A stretch of 8,702 nt of DNA, taken from the NCBI GenBank assembly GCA_964448935.1, contig CAYVBE010000179.1, positions 1 through 8,702 on the forward strand. Reading direction: 5' to 3'. Source of the DNA: CAYVBE01 sp964448935 (GTDB lineage Bacteria; Planctomycetota; Brocadiia; SM23-32). Every line of letters begins with the position of its first letter. The stretch's first letter is position 1. The notes below the pieces were generated by a model. The model made no database searches. It had not been told where the DNA came from and was given only the letters and a program-made list of their open reading frames with translations. Below, piece by piece: positions 1 to 7,078 of the stretch. The position numbers were made by a program, and so were the translations under genes.

Positions 1-60
1 TAACTGGACTTGCCAATTCACGGCACACCCCCTGAGCAGCCCAGAAAACCGCAGAATACC

Positions 61-114
61 CCGGTAAAGGGCAACAGGGGCAGTGGATTGGCCTTAGCTT
101 TGCCCTTTGTACGG
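61..114. repeat. Inverted repeat / possible stem-loop in the leader
   Basis: The arms AAAGGGCAA (66-74) and TTGCCCTTT (100-108) are perfectly complementary over 9 bp around a 25-base loop. The stem can extend with two G-U pairs, one bulged base and a further CCG/CGG clamp (61-63 with 112-114). No T-run follows on the plus strand, so it does not look like a standard intrinsic terminator. It lies more than 100 bases before the predicted lacI-family promoter. It may be a regulator binding site or an RNA structure belonging to something beyond the left edge. The pairing is seen directly; the role is unknown. Confidence 0.4.
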
Positions 115-220
115 CCCCGGTTTGCTCGTGTGTCGTCAGATTAACCCAATTAGCGGTAGCAGTCAAAGTAATGACGCAATAGCTCGCGGGATTTACACTG
201 TTTTTCAGATATCTATGGAC

Positions 221-249
221 TTGACAATGCCCCCGGCGGCGGGTAGCTT
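221..249 (+). promoter_or_regulatory. Putative sigma70-type promoter for the repressor and operon
   Basis: A perfect -35 hexamer TTGACA (221-226) is followed after exactly 17 bases by TAGCTT (244-249), which keeps the T, A and final T of the -10 consensus. Transcription would start near 256, about 27 bases before the ATG at 283. This is the best promoter match in the leader. With small gaps between the following genes it could drive the whole four-gene set. Confidence 0.55.
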
Positions 250-257
250 ACACGTGT
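250..257. promoter_or_regulatory. Candidate LacI-family operator (ACACGTGT palindrome)
   Basis: ACACGTGT is a perfect 8-bp palindrome centred on CpG. It sits immediately after the predicted -10 box and across the expected transcription start. LacI-family proteins with a hinge-helix leucine, such as the one encoded 25 bases downstream, typically bind palindromes with a central CpG. The position fits autorepression. The symmetry does not extend cleanly beyond the core, apart from T/A at 248 and 259. The assignment is therefore an inference from symmetry and position. Confidence 0.35.
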
Positions 258-282
258 CATTACACCTTTGGGATGCACGCAT

Positions 283-1323
283 ATGAAAGTTACTCAGAAT
301 CAGGTCGCCGAGCGGGCCGGCGTTACGCGGGCCACTGTCAGCTATGTGCTGAGCGGAAAAGCAGAGCAGCACAGCATCACGGATGCCGTGGTCCGGCGCG
401 TGCGGGAGGCGGCCGATGCGCTGGGTTACGTGGGCCATCACGCGGCGCGGGCGCTGGTGTCCGGGAAGTCTCACACAATAGCTCTGCTGATCGGCGGGGC
501 GACGGGCGCCATCGCGCCGTTCTGGAGCCTGATTGCCGAGGGCGTGGAGCACACCGCCATGGAGGCGGGTTACGACGTGTTGATCCTCAGCGAGGACCGG
601 GACTGGGGTGCCGCAGGGCTGTCCTACGTCCGACAGGGCAAGGCGGACGCGCTGATTGTGCTGGGGTCGGCGGACGATGGGCTGAACGCGTGGGACGAGG
701 AGGAGGTCCCGCCGGTGGTGCTGGACCCGGAGGGGGCCTCTGGCTTTCCCACGGTCCGGCTGGAGGTGGCGGGCGCCTACGCCGACGCATGTGCGCACCT
801 GAGGAAACTGGGCCACCGCCGGTTGATCTGGGCGGGGCCGGCGGAGGGTCTGGACTACGGACGCGGTGCGGTGGCTGCGCGGGCGGCGGCCGGGTGCGGC
901 CTGGAATGCGAGGTGCTGCGGCTGGACGGTGAGGAGCCGCCGTTCTGGCTGGGCCGAGACCGGTGCGTGGCGTTCTGGAGGGACGGTCTGAAAGGCGCGC
1001 TGCCCGATCCGCCGCCGGCGACGGCGCTGCTGTGTTGGAACGACCGTGCGGCGCTGGGCGCGCTTGACCTGTTGCGCCGGAGGGGCCTGAGCGTGCCGAG
1101 GGACGTCTCGGTGGTGGGGTTCGACGACGATGAGGCGTCGGTGGCACTGCCGCCGCTCAGCACGCTGGGGCAGCAGTACCACGAGATCGGGGAGGCGGCG
1201 GCGCGGCTGGCGCTGCAGATGGTGGAAGGTGAACTGACGCCGGCGCAAGCGCGCGAGACGGCGACCGTGGTGAAGTCGCAGTTTGTGGCCCGGCAGAGCA
1301 CCGGGCCCGCGCCGGAATCCTGA
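283..1323 (+). CDS. LacI/GalR-family transcriptional repressor
   Basis: This 346-residue protein has the normal LacI-family length and order. An N-terminal helix-turn-helix (residues about 3-25, QVAERAGVTRATVSYVLSG) is followed by a hinge helix (about 52-60) containing ARAL, whose Leu58 matches the leucine that intercalates at the operator's central CpG in LacI and PurR. The rest is a periplasmic-binding-protein-like effector domain, with VPRDVSVVGFDDDEASVALP near residues 271-290 and PLSTLGQQ just after. It should act in the cytoplasm as a dimer that releases DNA, or binds it, when a sugar ligand is present. Position ahead of three exported carbohydrate-active genes suggests it controls them and itself. 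The ATG at 283 is chosen because the HTH begins at once and a weak GGGA (270-273) lies 9 bases upstream. An in-frame TTG at 268 would add only five residues. The ligand cannot be read from the sequence. Confidence 0.93.
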   Translation: MKVTQNQVAERAGVTRATVSYVLSGKAEQHSITDAVVRRVREAADALGYVGHHAARALVSGKSHTIALLIGGATGAIAPFWSLIAEGVEHTAMEAGYDVLILSEDRDWGAAGLSYVRQGKADALIVLGSADDGLNAWDEEEVPPVVLDPEGASGFPTVRLEVAGAYADACAHLRKLGHRRLIWAGPAEGLDYGRGAVAARAAAGCGLECEVLRLDGEEPPFWLGRDRCVAFWRDGLKGALPDPPPATALLCWNDRAALGALDLLRRRGLSVPRDVSVVGFDDDEASVALPPLSTLGQQYHEIGEAAARLALQMVEGELTPAQARETATVVKSQFVARQSTGPAPES

Positions 1324-1328
1324 GCCCT

Positions 1329-1333
1329 GGAGG
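1329..1333 (+). promoter_or_regulatory. Ribosome binding site deciding a GTG start
   Basis: GGAGG lies 8 bases before the GTG at 1342 and 5 bases after the repressor stop. It fixes the GH26 start as GTG, which begins a good signal peptide. No ATG start is available near this position. Confidence 0.8.
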
Positions 1334-1341
1334 TCCAGAGA

Positions 1342-3135
1342 GTGCGTAGCAGACTATTGACGTCCGCGATGGTGGCGGCTTTGCTGATGTTGAGCGCGGC
1401 GGCGTTCGGCTCCGAGCCGGCGGACCCCGATTTGATCCCCGAGGCGCGCCGGGTGCTGCGGTATCTGGAAGACATCTACGGACGAAAGACCCTGACGGGG
1501 ATCAGCCAATGGGGCGGCGGGCCCACGCGGGTGCAGGCGGCCACGGCGCATGAGCCGGCCATGCGGGCGATCGGGGCCTTTGTGGCGGTGCAGCCCAAGT
1601 TCGGTCCGGGCTACGATGAAGCGTTGCAGCGCAACATCGCGGAGTGCCGGCGCTGGTGGCACGAGCGCGGCGGCATCGTGTCCATGGACTTCCACTGGGG
1701 CAAGCCCGGCGACCCGCGCGGAACGGCCTGGGTGAAGCGCAGCGGACCGTTCGACGTGGGGAGGGGCGTGACCCCCGGCACGCCGGAGCACGAGGCGGTG
1801 ATGGCCGACCTGCGGCGGACAGCGGATTACCTGGAGCAACTGACCGAGGCGCGCGTGCCGGTACTTTGGCGGCCGCTGCACGAGATCGAGGGGGCGTGGT
1901 TCTGGTGGACCGACGTGGAGGAGCCGGAGAACACGGCGGCGCTGTGGCGGCTGATGTTCGACTATTTCGTGAACGAGCGCGGGCTGCACAACCTGATCTG
2001 GGTCTATAGCTCGGCGCAGGGGCACCGCGGTGTGCCGAAGGACGCGCCGGTCGAGGACCGATACGCCTACCGGCGGCGGTTCTACCCCGGCGACGATTAC
2101 GTGGACATTGCGGGCGTGGACATCTACGTGGGCATGCGCATGTTTCGGGAGGACCCCATCCCGTGGGCCTACGAGACCGTGCAGAGCGTGGCGCCGCACA
2201 AGATGGCGGCGATGTGTGAGTGCGGCGCGCTGCCGAATCCCGATCTGATGGAAGCCGAGGGGATACCGTGGCTCTACTGCCTGGCTTGGTTTGCGCTGGA
2301 CGGGCACAATCCAGCCGCCTGGATGCGCACGACCTACCCGCACGAGCGCTACCTGACGTTGGACGAGCTGCCGGCCCTGGCGCCGCACAACGTGGCACCG
2401 CGGGTGGGCATCACGTTGCCGCGCAGCGGGGCCGCAACGGAGGCAGGGCGGGTGAAGCTGGCGGGCTTTGTCGCCGACTGCGACGGCAACCTGCGCGACG
2501 TGCGGCTTTATCGCGTGGGCGGGGAGTGGAAGAACTGGTTCGACCGGCGCGGCGAGGGGCTGCCGGAGGCGGTGGGGGAGCGTGAATTGCTGGGACAGGG
2601 GACCGTTGCGGAGGGCGGATCGTGGACCTTCACCTGGGAGGACCCGCCGGCGGCACTGTCCGACGTAGTGGCCGTGGCCCGTGACACGGAGGGGCGGAGC
2701 GCGCGGAGCAACGTGGTGCGCGTGGGGGTCGGCATGAGATACCTGAGCCGGGGCGCGGCAGTGACGGCGTCCTCCGGGCAGGACAGCGCGGCGAACGCCG
2801 TGGACGGCGACCTGTTCACCTTCTGGTTCGCCGGCAAGCGAGAGCCGCAGACGCTGACGCTGGACCTGGGTTCCGCGCAAAGCGTCGGCGGGGTGGTCGC
2901 CACGTGGTGGAACGCCTACGCCGAGGACTACCGCATCGAGGTGTCGGCGGACGGCGAGACGTGGCAGGAGGTCGGCCGGATCGAGGACAACCCCAACCAC
3001 CGTGGCGACACGGACGTGTTTCGCTTCGAGCCCGTTCGGGCGCGGCACGTGCGGCTCTACGTCAGCAAGCGCGGCACGAACTGGGGCGGGTTATGGCTGC
3101 AGGAACTGGGCGTTTTCGGCGCGATACCACGGTGA
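1342..3135 (+). CDS. Secreted family 26 glycoside hydrolase (beta-mannanase type) with F5/8 type C domain
   Basis: The 597-residue product starts with a signal peptide (MRSRLLTSAMVAALLMLSAAAFG, cut near residue 23). Residues about 33-345 look like a GH26 (beta/alpha)8 barrel, a clan GH-A retaining fold. WRPLHEIEGAWFWW (176-189) gives the probable acid/base Glu181, and MCECGALPN (291-299) the probable nucleophile Glu293. Most GH26 enzymes are endo-beta-1,4-mannanases, with some xylanases and lichenases, so a mannan-like substrate is likely but unproven. Residues about 354-462 form an Ig-like linker region. Residues about 467-595 match an F5/8 type C (discoidin, CBM32-like) module: it opens with VTASSGQDSAANAVDGD and has EDYRIEVSADGETWQEV and RHVRLYV. 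The protein should act outside the cytoplasm. It follows the repressor by 18 bases. The usual GH26 motif HE-x-N/D-G reads HEIEG here, and the residues around Glu293 are atypical, so specificity may differ from classical mannanases. Confidence 0.87.
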   Translation: MRSRLLTSAMVAALLMLSAAAFGSEPADPDLIPEARRVLRYLEDIYGRKTLTGISQWGGGPTRVQAATAHEPAMRAIGAFVAVQPKFGPGYDEALQRNIAECRRWWHERGGIVSMDFHWGKPGDPRGTAWVKRSGPFDVGRGVTPGTPEHEAVMADLRRTADYLEQLTEARVPVLWRPLHEIEGAWFWWTDVEEPENTAALWRLMFDYFVNERGLHNLIWVYSSAQGHRGVPKDAPVEDRYAYRRRFYPGDDYVDIAGVDIYVGMRMFREDPIPWAYETVQSVAPHKMAAMCECGALPNPDLMEAEGIPWLYCLAWFALDGHNPAAWMRTTYPHERYLTLDELPALAPHNVAPRVGITLPRSGAATEAGRVKLAGFVADCDGNLRDVRLYRVGGEWKNWFDRRGEGLPEAVGERELLGQGTVAEGGSWTFTWEDPPAALSDVVAVARDTEGRSARSNVVRVGVGMRYLSRGAAVTASSGQDSAANAVDGDLFTFWFAGKREPQTLTLDLGSAQSVGGVVATWWNAYAEDYRIEVSADGETWQEVGRIEDNPNHRGDTDVFRFEPVRARHVRLYVSKRGTNWGGLWLQELGVFGAIPR

Positions 3136-3157
3136 GCACAACGAGTGAGTCCAGGAC

Positions 3158-3163
3158 GAGGAG
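3158..3163 (+). promoter_or_regulatory. Ribosome binding site fixing the ATG at 3171
   Basis: GAGGAG lies 7 bases before the ATG at 3171. An in-frame GTG at 3165 would be only 1 base from it. A longer open frame reaching back to 2904 would overlap the GH26 gene and bury the signal peptide. The ATG is therefore the supported start. Confidence 0.75.
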
Positions 3164-3170
3164 CGTGCAG

Positions 3171-4508
3171 ATGAAGGCAGGAAGGACGACACTGGCGGCG
3201 GTTTTGCTGTGCGGTTTCGTGGTCGCGATTGGCGCAGGCGCGGCGGAGGAGATACAGAAGGTGCGCGCCTTCTACTTCGGTAACAGTTTTACGGGCAACA
3301 CGATGGTGGGGCTGCACCCGCTGCTGGGCGAGAGCGCGGGGAAGGAGTGGGTGGCGCGGGCCAACATCTCGCCCGGCATCCCCATCTGGGCGCACATGCA
3401 TCAGCAGATGCAGAGGGGCGGTCACTATGACCGCTTCCAGGCCGTCGGCGCGGAGACGGATGCCATCGTGATGCTGCTTTTTGGAGGCGAGGGGCTATCA
3501 AGCATTGTTACCGAAAAATGGATGGGCAAGATCAAGTTCGACGAGCCGACCGACATCGGCGACATCGCCGCGTGCAGCTACCTGATCCGCGAATACCTGG
3601 ACCTCAACCCGGGCGGCCGCGCCTATACCTACACCGCCTGGCCCGGCATCCCGGGGGTGCGGGAGTTCCGCGACCGCCTGCGCGAGGAGAGGCAGCAGGA
3701 GCTGATGGAACAGGGCATGGACCGCCGCGAGGCGCGCGAGGAGGCCAGGAAGGTTGACCTGACCCACGAGCAGCTCGAACCGCTGCGGAAGGGCTATGAC
3801 TACGCTGCGCTGTGGCTCAATGAGGATTACGATCCGGACTGGAGCCAGGAGGACCACGACCGGTTCACGGCCTACCGCAACTTTCTGAGAGACGCCCAAC
3901 GCCCGGGCGCTGAAGAGGCCACCCCACAGGCGCTGGCGGAGGCGGCCGGCGTCGAGGTGGCGCAGGTGAAAGAGGACCTGAAGGCCGCCGGTTACAGGGG
4001 CGATCCCATAGACCCCGAGGCGCTGATGACCGCGCTGGAGGACTACCGCCGGAAGGCCACCATGACCCACTGCCGTCGGCACATGTATCTGGTCATGGAG
4101 GGGCTGAAGGAGGAGTGGCCGGAACTCTGGCAGGAAGGGCGGCTGGGCATGGTGCCCGTAGGGGATGTGTTTTTGGCACTGGACCGGAAGATGCGGGATG
4201 GTAAGGTCCCGGGCATCGTGAACATCGGGGAATACTCCGCCGACGGCGGCCACCTCCGCAGCGGCCTGCCGCGCTACACGCTCGCGGCCACGCATTACGC
4301 CGTCCTGTTCAAAGACCACCCGAAGAACGTGGACTGGCGCGTATTCCAGGATCGCGGCAACTACGAGAGCGGCAAGTTTGGCTTCTACGTCCACCAGCCG
4401 GACCTGGCCGTGCATCTGGACATAACACCCGAGCGCGTGGGGGTCGTCAACGACACCATCTGGGAGGTCGTCACCGGGCACCCCTACACCCGCGTCGAGG
4501 AGGACTGA
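3171..4508 (+). CDS. Exported SGNH-hydrolase-like protein with a large charged insertion
   Basis: The 445-residue product has a signal peptide (residues 1-25, ending GAGAA). The mature protein opens with VRAFYFGNSFTGNTM, matching block I of SGNH/GDSL-type hydrolases, with Ser39 as the likely nucleophile. Near the C-terminus, SADGGHLRSGLPRYTLAATHYAVLF (356-380) resembles the final D-x-x-H block, with Asp358 and His361. This pattern recalls DUF4886-like SGNH proteins. Between them the core has ETDAIVMLLFGGEG (95-108), without the usual GxND block III. A long charged, mostly helical stretch follows (about 163-300), including REERQQELMEQGMDRREARE and a small helical segment around 251-275. If active, it might remove acetyl or other ester groups from the glycan attacked by its neighbours. 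That role is inferred from fold and context only. It starts 35 bases after the GH26 gene. The family is not confidently named. Confidence 0.7.
   Translation: MKAGRTTLAAVLLCGFVVAIGAGAAEEIQKVRAFYFGNSFTGNTMVGLHPLLGESAGKEWVARANISPGIPIWAHMHQQMQRGGHYDRFQAVGAETDAIVMLLFGGEGLSSIVTEKWMGKIKFDEPTDIGDIAACSYLIREYLDLNPGGRAYTYTAWPGIPGVREFRDRLREERQQELMEQGMDRREAREEARKVDLTHEQLEPLRKGYDYAALWLNEDYDPDWSQEDHDRFTAYRNFLRDAQRPGAEEATPQALAEAAGVEVAQVKEDLKAAGYRGDPIDPEALMTALEDYRRKATMTHCRRHMYLVMEGLKEEWPELWQEGRLGMVPVGDVFLALDRKMRDGKVPGIVNIGEYSADGGHLRSGLPRYTLAATHYAVLFKDHPKNVDWRVFQDRGNYESGKFGFYVHQPDLAVHLDITPERVGVVNDTIWEVVTGHPYTRVEED
4497..4504 (+). promoter_or_regulatory. Ribosome binding site inside the end of the upstream gene
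   Basis: GAGGAGGA forms part of the last codons (Glu-Glu-Asp) of the SGNH-like gene and lies 6 bases before the GTG at 4511. With the upstream TGA at 4506-4508, this arrangement favours translational coupling. It supports the GTG start, as the ATG at 4515 is out of frame. Confidence 0.75.
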
Positions 4509-4510
4509 AC

Positions 4511-7078
4511 GTGCATGCCGACACCCCGTTCGCTTTGCTTTTCCTGCTGGTCGCGATCATTGCCGCGGCGCCGATTCACGCCGCCCGGGTGGAGATCGAG
4601 TGCGAGGACTTCGCGGAGGGCAGCGTCGGCCTGGCGGTTGCAGAGGGCGGGGAACGGGTGCTTTCCGGCGACGCGGGGCTGACGTATGACGCGAAAAGCC
4701 CGGCCCACTTGAGCTACTCCTTCGAGGCGCCCGAAGGCGGCGAGTATGCGCTCTGGGTCCGCGAGATCGGCTGGGGCCGCAACGGGCTCTCGACCGTGCG
4801 CTGGCGCGTGGACGAGGGCGAGTGGCAGACCGTGAAGCAGAGCTGGGGCCTGCCGCAGAGCGATCAGCTCGGGCTGGCCATCTGGAACGACTGGGGGCGG
4901 GTTGATCTGTCCGCCGGCGGGCACATGCTGCGCATCGAGACGGCGGAGCCGGTTTACGTCCGGCCCCGCAGCACGCGTCAGGGTGCCTGGGTCACCGACC
5001 GCGCCATGCAGCCCGGCACCGACTACCGGCTCTCGATGGACAAGATCGTCCTCACCACCGAGCCCTTCCTGGGCATGGCCGAACACGCTCGGCTGCTGAA
5101 GGAGCGCGGGCTGTACCCTCCCGAGGAGCCGGATGGCCCGGAGGACTGGTTTACGCTGCCGTGGGGAGTGGACGACTTCTCCGACACCGTGCTCAACCTC
5201 ATTCATCCCACCCCCAGACCGATCGGCGAGGCGCTTCAGCGCGAAGGCGGCCGCGTCGCGTATGCCGACGGGCGGTCCTTCCGCGCGTGGGGACAGTCGG
5301 CGCCCAGCGCACCGCCGAAGGACGAAGCCGAATACTACGCCCGCCGCGCCCGGCGGCTCGGCTTCACCGTGATACGGCTCCACTCCCTGGACGGGGACCT
5401 GTGCGACCCCCACGCCGGGAAGAACTACGTGATAGACGAGAGGCGGCTGGACCGCTGCGAATACTTCATCCACTGTCTCAAAGAGCAGGGCATCTACGTC
5501 AACCTGGACGTGCTCTACAACTGGCAGACCCCCATGGTAGGTGAGGCCGATGGCCTGCCGAAGGGCGTCCGCATCGCCACGCGCGAGCGCATGCCTTTCT
5601 TCTTCGACCCGCACTTGCAGGAACTCAATCGGGAGTTCATCCGGAAACTCCTCACCCACCGGAATCCCTACACCGGCCTGCGCAACGGCGAGGACCCGGC
5701 CGTCGCCTTCATGTCGGTGGTCAACGAGAACAACATGTTCTTCTGGGCGCTGAACAATATGGACGAACACTTCCAGAAGATGTTGACCGAGCAGTTCAAT
5801 GAGTGGCTTCTGAAGCGCTATGGCGCCCGTGAGGAGTTGGCGGAAGAATGGGCGGGCAGCCTGAAGGCGTCCGAGGACCCGGCCGAGGGCACCGTGTCCC
5901 GGCTGGATATTGGAGAGCTTGTCGGCGCGCGGAATCAGCTCCGGCTCCACGCCCGCGTGGCCGATCAGGTGCGTTTCTACTACGAGGTACAGACGAACTT
6001 CTTCACTTCCGTGCGGGACTTTGTGCGGGAGGACCTGGGCTTCGATCACATCCTGTTCAACGGCAGCGGCTGGCAGGCGCCGGGCTGGCTGGAGTCGGTG
6101 GACATGGCCGCCAACATTGACGGCATGGACCTGCTGGACCTGCATGGCTACGGGCCCGTGATGGCCGGGGCGCTGGCGCCGGCCGGGGCCGAACCGAAGG
6201 TAAAGCGGGCCAGGTCGCTGGTGGAACAATTCGCCTCGAAGACCGCTGGCGGCGCCCCGCTGACCGTCACGGAGTGGAACAACGGCAACCGCATCAATGG
6301 CCCGCTGATGATGGCGTGCTACGGCGCGCTGCAGGGCTGGGACGGTCTGTACCAGTACCGGATGGACAGCTTCGACGGCGCCCGCCCCGCCCACCGGGCC
6401 GCGAATCCTGCCGTCTATCAGCAGTATCCCCTGGCGTGCCTCGCCTTTGCGCGGGGGCACATCGGCCAGGGCGACATCGTCTGGCGGGAGGTGGTGTCTC
6501 GGGACAGACTGTTCGACTGCACACGCAGTGTGCCGAGCCCGGGCGTCCACGCGCTGGGCGGCCGGTACGTGACGGCTTTCTCGGAGGCTGAACCAGTCCA
6601 CGCGAGCCTGCAAGACTATGTTCGGGAGAAAGGGCAGGTGGTGGACAGTGTCACCGATCAGTTCACGTGGAAAGCGGCGCCGGGCGCGCTGCTCATCAAA
6701 GCGCCGAAGCTGCAGGGCCTGGTGGGGCAATCGGATGGCTCGGCGGTGAATCTGGGCGCCGTCGCCCTGAAGCTGAAGCAGGATTTCGTCAGCGTGGCGG
6801 TGGCGGCGCTGGACGACCGCCCGCTGGCCGAGTCGCGCCGGATGCTGCTCTGCGCCGTCGGCCGCACCAAAGGGGCCGAGGTCCCCGGTCTCTCGGACAG
6901 GACGACACCCCTGCAGATGAAACCGGTTGTGGGAGATGTAACCTTTGCCAACCCCGTGGGCGCCGTGCACGCTCTTGACCTCTCCGGCGCACGGAAGGCC
7001 GAAGTGGAGGTCAGAGGCGGCAGGACGTTCCGCCTGGACAACACCCACCGGACGCTGTGGTTTGAGATTACCCGGTGA
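4511..7078 (+). CDS. Exported multidomain clan GH-A glycosidase (GH5-like barrel)
   Basis: The 855-residue product begins with a signal peptide (residues 1-24, ending PIHA). Residues about 26-185 look like a jelly-roll carbohydrate-binding module: VEIECEDF at the start, then YALWVREIGWGRNG and a closing region with DYRLSMDKIVLT. The catalytic barrel spans about 210-640. FTVIRLHSLDGD (285-296) resembles an early barrel strand. FMSVVNENN (400-408) supplies the Asn-Glu pair typical of clan GH-A, with Glu406 the probable acid/base. LTVTEWNNG (584-592) supplies the probable nucleophile Glu588. The last 200 residues are beta-rich, with DQFTWKAAPGALLIKAPKLQ (716-735) and VAALDDRPLAESRRMLLCAV (764-783). 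A similar tail is familiar from large uncharacterised glycosidases. It should cleave beta-linked glycans outside the cytoplasm; family and substrate cannot be fixed by eye. It lies 2 bases after the SGNH-like gene. Its stop overlaps the stop of the convergent kinase. Confidence 0.82.
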   Translation: MHADTPFALLFLLVAIIAAAPIHAARVEIECEDFAEGSVGLAVAEGGERVLSGDAGLTYDAKSPAHLSYSFEAPEGGEYALWVREIGWGRNGLSTVRWRVDEGEWQTVKQSWGLPQSDQLGLAIWNDWGRVDLSAGGHMLRIETAEPVYVRPRSTRQGAWVTDRAMQPGTDYRLSMDKIVLTTEPFLGMAEHARLLKERGLYPPEEPDGPEDWFTLPWGVDDFSDTVLNLIHPTPRPIGEALQREGGRVAYADGRSFRAWGQSAPSAPPKDEAEYYARRARRLGFTVIRLHSLDGDLCDPHAGKNYVIDERRLDRCEYFIHCLKEQGIYVNLDVLYNWQTPMVGEADGLPKGVRIATRERMPFFFDPHLQELNREFIRKLLTHRNPYTGLRNGEDPAVAFMSVVNENNMFFWALNNMDEHFQKMLTEQFNEWLLKRYGAREELAEEWAGSLKASEDPAEGTVSRLDIGELVGARNQLRLHARVADQVRFYYEVQTNFFTSVRDFVREDLGFDHILFNGSGWQAPGWLESVDMAANIDGMDLLDLHGYGPVMAGALAPAGAEPKVKRARSLVEQFASKTAGGAPLTVTEWNNGNRINGPLMMACYGALQGWDGLYQYRMDSFDGARPAHRAANPAVYQQYPLACLAFARGHIGQGDIVWREVVSRDRLFDCTRSVPSPGVHALGGRYVTAFSEAEPVHASLQDYVREKGQVVDSVTDQFTWKAAPGALLIKAPKLQGLVGQSDGSAVNLGAVALKLKQDFVSVAVAALDDRPLAESRRMLLCAVGRTKGAEVPGLSDRTTPLQMKPVVGDVTFANPVGAVHALDLSGARKAEVEVRGGRTFRLDNTHRTLWFEITR

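Noticed and set aside
61..114. Reading the leader inverted repeat as an intrinsic terminator
   Set aside because: No T-run follows either arm within a useful distance, and the 25-base loop is too large for a typical terminator hairpin.
205..1248. A 347-codon minus-strand open frame opposite the repressor
   Set aside because: The Arg/Gln/Pro-rich translation has no known fold. The plus strand encodes an unmistakable LacI-family protein.
1354..3048. A 564-codon minus-strand open frame opposite the GH26 gene
   Set aside because: Same GC-driven antisense effect. There is no recognisable domain, and the composition is low-complexity with many Pro, Arg and His.
2904..3170. N-terminal extension of the SGNH-like protein overlapping the GH26 gene
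   Set aside because: It would place about 89 Arg-rich residues ahead of a good signal peptide. The ATG at 3171 has a strong ribosome binding site.
3498..4481. A 327-codon minus-strand open frame opposite the SGNH-like gene
   Set aside because: Shadow of the plus-strand gene with no motif and no convincing start context.
4484..7048. An 854-codon open frame on the minus strand, opposite the GH-A gene
   Set aside because: It mirrors the real gene in a GC-rich genome, where antisense frames stay open. The translation is rich in Arg, His, Pro and Val with no domain motif, whereas the plus strand has a signal peptide and catalytic motifs.
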